Shown here in pieces: positions 7,220 to 15,423 of a stretch of DNA of 39,424 nucleotides. The notes beneath the pieces are model-generated. The model was given only the letters and a program-made list of their open reading frames with translations, made no database searches and was not told the origin of the DNA. A program made the translations under genes and the position numbers. The stretch is from IMG/VR virus record IMGVR_UViG_3300030090_002199, positions 1 through 39,424 of that record; one strand, given 5' to 3'. Source of the DNA: a virus. Numbering within the stretch: the stretch's first letter is position 1; every line of letters starts with the position of its first letter.

Positions 7220-9828
7220 CATTAGTAACACAAAGCATTCCTAATTTAATTAATGGTATTAGTGAACAGAATGCAGTCCAACGAAATCCTACACAAGCTG
7301 AATCACAAGTAAACTTTCAGTCTTTGATTGTCGATGGATTATCTAAAAGACCACCTTTAGAATTTAAAGGTATCATTAACAGCAGTCAACATTTATCTAA
7401 CAAATCAAAAATTACGTGGATAAACAGAGATGAAGATGATAGATATGTTGTCGTATGGACAGATGGGTTAGCCCCTAAAGTCTATGATTTAACTGGCACT
7501 TCAAAATCGGTTGATAACTATGGGGTAGGCAGTGATACTGCAACATATTTAGATTGTTCAAATCCTCAAACAGAATTAAAATGTATTAACATTGCTGATT
7601 ACACTTTTGTTGTTAATACAACTAAAACTGTAGCTGCGGATAGTGCAACAACTACCGACACTACAGGAAGGTTTGGTAGAGAATTTTTAATATACGTCAA
7701 AACTACAGCTTATGGCAGGTTGTTTACAGTTACGTTAACACACGCAGATTGGTCTAGCAGTTACCCACATGGTATACAAGCTCGCTATCAGATGCCATCT
7801 GGAAAAGATGCTTCAACAGCTAATTCTATAGGAACAATGCTAGATACAACAAGAGTGGCTGACATTTTAATGTATGGTAAAAGTTCTCAATACTACAAGA
7901 CAGCACCAGAAGGAATAGATTATAGAATAGTTAAACTAAATGCTACTGGCGGTGTTGATTCAGAGCTTGTAGGAAGTTCTGGCTCAGTTAATGATACAGA
8001 TGGACTAGCTACGTTTAGCACAATAACTTCTGAATTTACCTTTGAAAGAATAGGAAGCACAATCTATGGCTCAGTAGATGAGTCTGGTAAAACTTTTGGA
8101 GTTGAAACTGAAGATGGTTTTGGTAACAATGGAATGTATACTATTAAAGATTCTATTCAAGATTTTGCCAATTTACCAGCCCAAGGTAAAACAGGAATGG
8201 TAATTAAAATTACTGGTGATGAAGGAGATAGTAACGGTGATTATTACGTTTCCTACAATGGTGATGGGGTATGGAATGAAACTGTAAAACCCGGAATATC
8301 TGTAGGATTAGACAACAGCACAATGCCACATGCTCTAATTAATGATGGCGATGGCACGTTTACTTTTAGGCAAGTAGATTGGAATGATAGAGTAAAAGGG
8401 GATACTGAAACAAATCCAAATCCATCTTTTGTAGGTAAGAAAATAAACAACTTAACATTCTTTAAGAATAGATTAGGAATCTTAACAGACCAAAACATTG
8501 TACTTACTGAAAATTCTGAGTTTTTTAATTTCTTTGCCACAACAAATACAGATGTTTTAGACACAGACCCTATTGATGTGGCTACTTCCGGTACTACTGT
8601 AGATAAACTATATAACGCTATAGAATTTAACCAACAGTTATTGTTATTTAGTAGTCAAGCTCAATATATATTAGAATCTTCTGGGGATACAATAACACCT
8701 GTAAATGCCATCATAACTAAAACTTCAACATTTACACATAACACTAACGTAACACCAATAGATACAGGAAGGTTTGTATACTTCATGCAAACCCGAAATG
8801 AAAAAGCTTCTGTAGTAGAATACTATGCAGACAATGATTCGTTAGTTAACGATGGGATAGATTTAAATTCAGGCACATCAAATCTTATAGATTCTAATGC
8901 ACACACTTTGGCTGCTAACAGTATCCACGATACACTCTTTGTAGTAACTGGGAATGTACCTGATACTTCAGGAAGTGCTGGTTTATACTTTACACCGTCA
9001 TCTTCCGCAGCAACATTAGGAACAACTGAAGCATCAAGAATATATATTTATAAATATTTTTGGGATGGACAACAAAAACAACAATCAGCTTGGTCTTACT
9101 GGGAATTTCCTAATACTGAAATATTAAGTGTAAATTCGTATGATAGTGATGTATATGTTATTTACAATATGGAAGGACAAGTAAGACTTAGTAAAATAGA
9201 CTTACGTAATCCTAACTTTAGTTATGGCAGCACTTCGTATTCTTATCCTTTGTTGTTAGACCATTGGAATGTAGTAGCTTCAGCAGGAAGTTATGACTCT
9301 GCTACAGATACAGGAACATATACTTTACCTTATGTTGTAGATAACCAAGTATTAGTAGCATTTGATTTTAATGGGATACAGTACACAATAACATCTTTTC
9401 CGGGTAGTGCATTAGTAAACGTAGAAGGAACAGGGGGCAGTTCAAAATCACTTGTTTTTGGGGTTAAGTATACGTCTACCTATCAATTTAGCACTCCTTA
9501 TGTAAGAAAAGCAGAAGGACAAGCAATTACATCAGGACGCTTTCAAGTAAGAAGAATGTTATTAAATTATGTTGACTCAGGATTTTTTAGAGTTCAAGTA
9601 AATCCTGACAACAGAGATGTGTATAATTATGATATGAATGGTATAGTCATATCTAATCCTGACACTACATTAGAATCACCAAACATTGTAAGTGGTGAAT
9701 TTAATGTTCCTATACAAGCAAGAAATACAGCATATACTTTAACAATAAGAAGTGATAGTGTATTGCCTTGTCACATAATAAATGCAGAGCTTGAAGGGTA
9801 TTACCATAACAGAGCTAACGTAAGATAA
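7216..9828 (+). CDS. Tail tubular protein B (nozzle), T7 gp12-like
   Basis: 870 residues (T7 gp12 is 794). The N-terminus LVTQSIPNLINGISEQNAVQ, with the phrase PNLINGISQQ, is a hallmark of this family; the rest is beta-rich and contains LTFFKNRLGILTDQNIVLTENSEFFNFF, a conserved central signature. It forms the hexameric tail nozzle to which fibres attach. Starts four bases before the gp11-like stop. Confidence 0.95.
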   Translation: MTLVTQSIPNLINGISEQNAVQRNPTQAESQVNFQSLIVDGLSKRPPLEFKGIINSSQHLSNKSKITWINRDEDDRYVVVWTDGLAPKVYDLTGTSKSVDNYGVGSDTATYLDCSNPQTELKCINIADYTFVVNTTKTVAADSATTTDTTGRFGREFLIYVKTTAYGRLFTVTLTHADWSSSYPHGIQARYQMPSGKDASTANSIGTMLDTTRVADILMYGKSSQYYKTAPEGIDYRIVKLNATGGVDSELVGSSGSVNDTDGLATFSTITSEFTFERIGSTIYGSVDESGKTFGVETEDGFGNNGMYTIKDSIQDFANLPAQGKTGMVIKITGDEGDSNGDYYVSYNGDGVWNETVKPGISVGLDNSTMPHALINDGDGTFTFRQVDWNDRVKGDTETNPNPSFVGKKINNLTFFKNRLGILTDQNIVLTENSEFFNFFATTNTDVLDTDPIDVATSGTTVDKLYNAIEFNQQLLLFSSQAQYILESSGDTITPVNAIITKTSTFTHNTNVTPIDTGRFVYFMQTRNEKASVVEYYADNDSLVNDGIDLNSGTSNLIDSNAHTLAANSIHDTLFVVTGNVPDTSGSAGLYFTPSSSAATLGTTEASRIYIYKYFWDGQQKQQSAWSYWEFPNTEILSVNSYDSDVYVIYNMEGQVRLSKIDLRNPNFSYGSTSYSYPLLLDHWNVVASAGSYDSATDTGTYTLPYVVDNQVLVAFDFNGIQYTITSFPGSALVNVEGTGGSSKSLVFGVKYTSTYQFSTPYVRKAEGQAITSGRFQVRRMLLNYVDSGFFRVQVNPDNRDVYNYDMNGIVISNPDTTLESPNIVSGEFNVPIQARNTAYTLTIRSDSVLPCHIINAELEGYYHNRANVR

Positions 9829-10298
9829 TGGCGTATGTTAGAGAGGCAGTGCTTAATGATGCACTAGAATTAGCTCCTAACATGAAAGAAGGGGATGTAG
9901 AAGAAATAAAAGCATCTAACAATTTAATACCTTTAGAAGCTCTTGTCATTCCTTTTACTATACCAAACTCAATTATATACACAGCAATAGGCAATAGAGA
10001 AGAACCCATTGCAATGTTTGGTAGTTGTCCTACGCCTGATGAAGAAACAGGTATTGTATGGCTTTTGTCGGCAGAATCATTAATACAAAAAACCTATAGG
10101 ACAAGATTTTTACGTGAGTGCAACCATTGGATTGACGTAATTAGCAAACCATATTCTTATGTGTACAATCATGTAGACGTAAGGAATTGGAAATCTGTAA
10201 GATGGTTAGAACACTGCGGATTTAATATTATAAAAACAGAACCCTATGGGGTTCATCAATTAGATTTTCATTTATTAATGAGGGAAAATAATGTGTGA
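9828..10298 (+). CDS. gp13-like internal virion/assembly protein (DUF2833, GNAT-like)
   Basis: 156 residues with the appearance of a GNAT acetyltransferase-fold protein: N-terminal VREAVLNDALELAPNMKEGDVEEI, central IAMFGSCPTPDEETGIVWLL and C-terminal NHVDVRNWKSVRWLEHCGF. Known DUF2833 phage proteins, including T7 gp13, share this pattern and are needed for virion assembly. Position between nozzle and gp14-like genes supports it. Enzymatic activity is not implied. Its start overlaps the nozzle stop by one base. Confidence 0.82.
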   Translation: MAYVREAVLNDALELAPNMKEGDVEEIKASNNLIPLEALVIPFTIPNSIIYTAIGNREEPIAMFGSCPTPDEETGIVWLLSAESLIQKTYRTRFLRECNHWIDVISKPYSYVYNHVDVRNWKSVRWLEHCGFNIIKTEPYGVHQLDFHLLMRENNV

Positions 10299-10872
10299 CC
10301 CTATAGTAATGGCTGGAGTTCAAATCCTTAAAGGAGTAGCTCAATATGAATCCGATAAAGAAGCCTATTCAGCACAAATGGATGCTAACAGACGTAACAG
10401 AGAAGCTGCTCAAAGAGGATACCTTGCTGATGTTTCCAGACTTAAAGCTATAGCTGCCGAAAAAGGTGCTGATAAAGTAAGAGCAGATATTAAACTAAAG
10501 AAACAAAGGCAATCTGAAATAGCAACTATGCTTAACAGTGGTGCTGGTGGTGTGTCTGCAATTTTAAGAGATATTGGAGCAGATGTTAATGATGCCTTTA
10601 ATGAAAATACGGCTGCATATATGCAAGATGTGACTAGCTTACAAAGAAAGAGTTTAGAAGCCTATGGAGCTTTTGAACAAACTTGGAATAGTCAGCCTAA
10701 CCCAGCTAGACCGAATTTCCTAAGTTCAATGCTTGGTGCTACTGCATCTGCAACTGAGTCTTACATAGGAATGAAAGGCTATCAAGAAAGTAGTAATACA
10801 AGTAACACATCAAGAAGAGTTGCAGGAAGTCCTACATCAAACATATCAAGCAGTTATTGGGAAAAGGCATAA
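10291..10872 (+). CDS. Internal virion protein B, T7 gp14-like
   Basis: 193 residues, same length class as T7 gp14 (196). Opens MCDPIVMAGVQILKGVAQYESDKEAY, followed by a long helical, Ala/Arg/Lys-rich segment (AQMDANRRNREAAQRGYLADVSRL). gp14 is ejected into the outer membrane as part of the DNA ejection conduit. The gene overlaps its upstream neighbour by eight bases and lies directly before the gp15-like gene. Confidence 0.85.
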   Translation: MCDPIVMAGVQILKGVAQYESDKEAYSAQMDANRRNREAAQRGYLADVSRLKAIAAEKGADKVRADIKLKKQRQSEIATMLNSGAGGVSAILRDIGADVNDAFNENTAAYMQDVTSLQRKSLEAYGAFEQTWNSQPNPARPNFLSSMLGATASATESYIGMKGYQESSNTSNTSRRVAGSPTSNISSSYWEKA

Positions 10873-10875
10873 AAA

Positions 10876-13278
10876 ATGGCAGAAGATTACGGGATTAGAA
10901 AGACTTATGGTGGTGGTGTCTCTAATGTTTATTATCAATCTACTACAGCTAGTAATGTAAAAGCAGATTTAAGTGGGGCTAAACAATTAGATGACTTAGC
11001 TAAAGCCATTGGTACTGTAGCTAAAACTGTAGGAAAAGTAGAAAAATACAGGTATAACACAAATACCCAAGAAGCTGCCGATAGAATTAAAATGTATCAA
11101 TCAGAGGGTAAAACAGTAGAAGAAATTGAAAACATTGTAAAAAGTGGTAAAGACCCTGTGTTAGCCCGTAAATATGCTTCAGTCCAAATTGATTATGATT
11201 TAGGTGTTATGTATGGCATTCAAGATTCTAAAGCAAGGCGTGACATGTTAGGTGCTGACTTTTCAGAAAAAGCACTAGACATCGACATGGGGCGTAATCT
11301 TGATGATAAATCAGCATCTTTCAATAGAGGGTATCATTCTAAATATCATGCAGATACTTTGAAATTGATGGAAGAAAAAGCTGAACAAGTAAACACTAAA
11401 ATTGTAAATAAACAAGCTCAAGCCATTATAACAAACCAAGGTGAAGAAGTTTTAAGGTTAGATTTAGGATATGATGATGCAGTAAAGAATATTGGTGTAG
11501 CAGTTAGAAACAACGTCACTATTCCAAACAGTGCTATTGGAGAACTTCAATTAACTTTTCTTAATCAAAAATTAACTGAAGCTAAAACTTTAACTAATAT
11601 TGAAGAACAATTAAAAATAATAGAAGGCATTGAACTTGGGTTACAAACTAGACGGGGAGATGCAGAAGAATTACCTTCTTTAATAAAAGATATAAACAGT
11701 TCTGCTAAAGCTGATGTGCTTTTGAATAAATTAAAGACTTTTAAAAATAGTATAGTGGATAAAGATAATTCTTTATTTATTCTTAATGGTGCATTAGCAG
11801 GTAGTGATAGAATGCAAACACAGCTTGAATATGGAATTTCGCCCGGCAGTCAAAAAGATATGGACATGCAATTTGCACATCAAGACATTCTTTACAATGA
11901 ATTTTATAATAAATACAAAGAAGCTAATTCAACAATAAACGGTGAAGAACAATTAAGTGAAGAAAAGCTCGTGGAAAAAGCAACAATAGCAAGCGTAAGA
12001 CAAATGATATATGACATGGGACAAATAGGAAGACCCTATTTAGAAATGAAAACTAGGTTTGAATTTCCTGTAAATGCTTTGTTATCAAGTGGACAATCTT
12101 ATTTAACTGAACAAAACATTGAAACCTTTAGAACTAGATTATACACTTACAAGACGTATAAAGCCCAAGATATTGCTATAGATACTGTAATGGGAGATGA
12201 ACAATCTGCTTTTTATGCAACACTTGATGCTTTAGTAAATTTAGGTGGTGATGGACAACTAGGAGATGTTGGAACTGTTTTAAAAGGAATGTTAGAAAAA
12301 TCTGCGGTTACAACCGCTATATCAACTGAAGAATTTGAAGATATGTTAAGCAACCTTGAAGGTTTTGGTGTAGATTTTAGGCAACCAAATTTAGAAAGCC
12401 AAGTGGAAATATTAGCAAATCATTTTTATAAATACACTAGAAACCTTGACACAGTAGAAGACTTGGTAAAGGAACAATTAGAAGCTAAATATCATATTAT
12501 TGATGGAACATTAGTTCCTAAAGCATTGGTTCTTACAGATGAAGATGCAGACACTTTTGAAGAAAATGTAAAGATTCTTAAAGAACAAGTAAGTGACAAC
12601 ACAGGTGTAGATGAAGATGATTTAACGGTTGTACATACTGGGCTTACTAACGAATTTATTATTATTGATAGCTATTCAGGATTGCAACCCATTAGTAAAG
12701 ATAATACGGTAATAAAAGGAAAATACACTAACGGGGCTTTAATTGACCCTGAATTTGGAAATAAGTATTTTAATCTTCCAACTGAAATGGACAAAGCAAT
12801 TCAAAAAGCTGTAAAGAAAGCTGAACGTGATAGGTTGAAAAAAGAAAAGGATGCAGAATTTAACAAGAAAGTTAGAACATTTAACCAAAAAAGAGCCGAT
12901 GAAAGAAATAATTTTAAAACCTATATGGTTGATGGAGATATAGATGAAAAAGGTAACTTTGTATTTGCAAAAAAGCCTCCAACTGGCTTGTTTCTTGGAT
13001 ATGGTGACGCATTTGTAAATCTTATTAAAGAAAAGTTTTTTTCAGGTGGTTCAAACGAAACAACTACAGAAAAACAAATGCCCCCGTATGGAGCAGGAAG
13101 GACTATGACAAGGGGTGGAGAAATAACTCACCTTAGAAAGTTCTTTGATACACAAGCTACAAATAAGTTAGAAGAACAAATCAGGAAACAAAACGAAAGA
13201 AAAGCAAAGAATTATAAGAGTAAACCTGAAGAAGCTAAAAACCCAATACAAGAACAATTGGAGTTAATTGATGGCTGA
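10876..13278 (+). CDS. Internal virion protein C, T7 gp15-like
   Basis: 800 residues (T7 gp15 is 747), mostly helical, with a charged C-terminus (KKAERDRLKKEKDAEFNKKVRTF then a Lys/Glu-rich tail). No catalytic motifs are evident. Size and order (gp14, gp15, transglycosylase) identify it as the internal-core protein that, with the gp16-like parts, forms the periplasmic ejection tunnel. Confidence comes from synteny more than from specific residues. Confidence 0.82.
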   Translation: MAEDYGIRKTYGGGVSNVYYQSTTASNVKADLSGAKQLDDLAKAIGTVAKTVGKVEKYRYNTNTQEAADRIKMYQSEGKTVEEIENIVKSGKDPVLARKYASVQIDYDLGVMYGIQDSKARRDMLGADFSEKALDIDMGRNLDDKSASFNRGYHSKYHADTLKLMEEKAEQVNTKIVNKQAQAIITNQGEEVLRLDLGYDDAVKNIGVAVRNNVTIPNSAIGELQLTFLNQKLTEAKTLTNIEEQLKIIEGIELGLQTRRGDAEELPSLIKDINSSAKADVLLNKLKTFKNSIVDKDNSLFILNGALAGSDRMQTQLEYGISPGSQKDMDMQFAHQDILYNEFYNKYKEANSTINGEEQLSEEKLVEKATIASVRQMIYDMGQIGRPYLEMKTRFEFPVNALLSSGQSYLTEQNIETFRTRLYTYKTYKAQDIAIDTVMGDEQSAFYATLDALVNLGGDGQLGDVGTVLKGMLEKSAVTTAISTEEFEDMLSNLEGFGVDFRQPNLESQVEILANHFYKYTRNLDTVEDLVKEQLEAKYHIIDGTLVPKALVLTDEDADTFEENVKILKEQVSDNTGVDEDDLTVVHTGLTNEFIIIDSYSGLQPISKDNTVIKGKYTNGALIDPEFGNKYFNLPTEMDKAIQKAVKKAERDRLKKEKDAEFNKKVRTFNQKRADERNNFKTYMVDGDIDEKGNFVFAKKPPTGLFLGYGDAFVNLIKEKFFSGGSNETTTEKQMPPYGAGRTMTRGGEITHLRKFFDTQATNKLEEQIRKQNERKAKNYKSKPEEAKNPIQEQLELIDG

Positions 13279-14449
13279 ACTTAACTTTAATGATTTTCCA
13301 ACAATAGCTTCTTATGTGGAAGAAATACCACAAGCACTAAGTAGCGATGGAACAAAAAAAGAAACACAACTTAAAAATTTAAAATTCTTAGAACAAGCAA
13401 TTAAAAACGAGGGAATTACAAATAGAAATTTAATACGTTCATTAGTAAGGTTGATGTACAAAGAATCTACATTTGGACTTAACTTAATATCAGATACAGG
13501 GGCATCCGGTATTCTGCAAATAATTCCAAGCGATGCCCATGATTTGCGACATTTAAAAATGAAAGGTAGTTGGAAATATGGTAAAGAAGTTCAAGCCCTT
13601 ATTAAAGAAAGATTTGGAGATAAACAACCAACTTCAAAACAGTTAAAAAAGTTTTTTGCAGGAAAGTCTAAACAAAGAGCAGCACTCCAAAACGATTTAA
13701 AAAATCCTGAACGTGCTTTAGATAATATTACTCTTGGAGTTCGTTATTATACCGCATTATTTACAGAAGATTTTGAAGGGAAAAAAACAGAAGAGAGCAA
13801 TGATGATATAGAAAGATTAGCTAACTCAACAGGTTCTTATAATCAAGGATATAAAGGTTATATAAATAAAAATCGTAAGCCACCTGAAGGTTATGTAGAA
13901 TTTATAAGCGGTATTAAAGATGGTGCAATAGTAGGAGAAGTAGATGATGTACCTGTTCCTCTTGAAACTACTACTGAAGTAGTCCCTGAAGAACCAACTA
14001 TTCCTAGTGGTGTTGAAGAACAAACTACTCCTGAAGATTTTGATGCGTTTACTAAAGCTCCTGATATAGAAAGACCGGAGTTTATAGAGACAGTAAAAAA
14101 GGTAGGAAATGAACTGGTAGATACTGTTTCTAATATGTTACCTGAAATGCCTGAACCAGAGGTAGAAGATGTAGTTGAACCAGAGGTAGAAACTGCACCT
14201 GCACCAGAAGATATAACTTCTTCCAATATAGAAAACATGGCTGGTATGTCGGTTCACGAAAGAAGAACCATTCCAAATAATGACGCTTCTATGGAAGATA
14301 GAATAGACACTGTAAAACAACAATTTAATTTAGAACAAGAATTACAAAATATATCAGAAGAATTAGGCGAACCAGAAACCGACCCTGAGAAAATTGAATT
14401 TACTCCAGAACCTATAGAAAATACTCAATCATGGCAGAAAACAATTTAA
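13271..14449 (+). CDS. Virion-associated lytic transglycosylase (gp16 N-terminal part)
   Basis: 392 residues. The SLT domain is near the N-terminus: catalytic Glu65 in YKESTFG, then GASGILQIIP, ALDNITLGVRYY and NSTGSYNQGYKGYI, the classic ES...GxxQ...N-G-x-Y pattern. It would locally cleave peptidoglycan during DNA ejection. The second half is very acidic and Pro/Glu-rich with TTEVVPEEP and EPEVEDVVEPEVET repeats. ATG at 13271 is preferred over TTG at 13268, being seven bases after GGAG. In T7 this domain is the N-terminus of the 1318-residue gp16; here it is a separate gene. Confidence 0.88.
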   Translation: MAELNFNDFPTIASYVEEIPQALSSDGTKKETQLKNLKFLEQAIKNEGITNRNLIRSLVRLMYKESTFGLNLISDTGASGILQIIPSDAHDLRHLKMKGSWKYGKEVQALIKERFGDKQPTSKQLKKFFAGKSKQRAALQNDLKNPERALDNITLGVRYYTALFTEDFEGKKTEESNDDIERLANSTGSYNQGYKGYINKNRKPPEGYVEFISGIKDGAIVGEVDDVPVPLETTTEVVPEEPTIPSGVEEQTTPEDFDAFTKAPDIERPEFIETVKKVGNELVDTVSNMLPEMPEPEVEDVVEPEVETAPAPEDITSSNIENMAGMSVHERRTIPNNDASMEDRIDTVKQQFNLEQELQNISEELGEPETDPEKIEFTPEPIENTQSWQKTI

Positions 14450-15423
14450 CTGAAGAAATGACTGACGGTGTTCCTACTGCTCAACAGCTAGATTTATTTG
14501 TTAACGAGCCAGTACCAACTATAACAGGCGATGAGTTAAAAGCTATAGAAGATGTTGTTGAACAACAAAAACAAGCATTAGAATCTAAATATAGTTATCA
14601 GGATATTGCTAGAGAAGCCATTGATTTAAATACAATAGGTGCTACTTTTCTTAGAACATTAGGAAAAGAAAAACTTATGCCCGACCCTGATTTTGCACCT
14701 ACATTTGAATTGTTTGAGCAAGTAGCAAAAGATAACGGCATACGTCCTGAACATATAGATGCTTTTTCAGAAGCACAGTCAATGGAACATTTAAATCAAA
14801 TTGTAGGGCGTATAAGAGACGTACAAAAATCACAAGATATTATTATGTCTAAAGGTATTGCTAAAGGTTTAACTGCACATATTTTATCTTCTGTGTTAGA
14901 CCCTGCTGCAATTGGCGTGGCTGTTGCTAGTGAAGGAGCATTAGCTCCCCTTATATTAATGAATAAATTATCTAGGATGCAAAGAGTAGTTAGAGGTGGT
15001 TTAGCAGGTATGTCAAGCAATGTAGCTATTGAAGGTTACTTAGCAACTGAAGACCCGACTATGGATTCTGCTGATATTTTATTTGCTGGTTTACTAGGAT
15101 TTGGAATTGGTGGTGGAGTATCGGCACTAAGAAGAACAGCAAAAGGACAAGGAATTATAGACAATGTGCAAAGAGGTGCAATTAGGCAAGACATTGAAGA
15201 TTCACCTTTAGAATTAACTGAAAAAGGCAAAACACAGTTGAAGCATGATAACAATCAAGCGTATAATGATACTAAAACTATTGAAGATTTTGATAGCCCC
15301 GTAGATACTTTACAAGGCATGAAACGAAGTGATGGGCGTAATGAAATTAGAGTTGCCGAAGGTGAAGAATACATGCGTCAAGTAAACGAAGATGGAACAG
15401 TCACACTAAGGAGATGTAAATAA
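14431..15423 (+). CDS. Internal virion protein D, middle part (gp16-like fragment)
   Basis: 330 residues. The centre has hydrophobic, Ala/Gly-rich helices (HILSSVLDPAAIGVAVAS and ILFAGLLGFGIGGGV) that could insert in a membrane; both ends are charged. It overlaps the transglycosylase gene by 19 bases and its own stop overlaps the next start (TAATG). Order and combined length of the three ORFs (392+330+852) suggest a gp16 equivalent split into three proteins. No frameshift is evident: each has its own ATG. Confidence 0.65.
   Translation: MAENNLTEEMTDGVPTAQQLDLFVNEPVPTITGDELKAIEDVVEQQKQALESKYSYQDIAREAIDLNTIGATFLRTLGKEKLMPDPDFAPTFELFEQVAKDNGIRPEHIDAFSEAQSMEHLNQIVGRIRDVQKSQDIIMSKGIAKGLTAHILSSVLDPAAIGVAVASEGALAPLILMNKLSRMQRVVRGGLAGMSSNVAIEGYLATEDPTMDSADILFAGLLGFGIGGGVSALRRTAKGQGIIDNVQRGAIRQDIEDSPLELTEKGKTQLKHDNNQAYNDTKTIEDFDSPVDTLQGMKRSDGRNEIRVAEGEEYMRQVNEDGTVTLRRCK

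Noticed and set aside
10288-10312. Sixth degenerate copy of the CCCCTATT element (GACCCTATAGTAATGG)
   Set aside because: Only partial similarity, it lies within coding overlap of two core genes, and lacks the AATWAG start; not counted.
13891-14238. Minus-strand 115-residue Ser/Thr-rich ORF within the transglycosylase gene
   Set aside because: It is a shadow of the acidic Pro/Glu-rich repeats on the + strand, without a ribosome site or neighbours on that strand.
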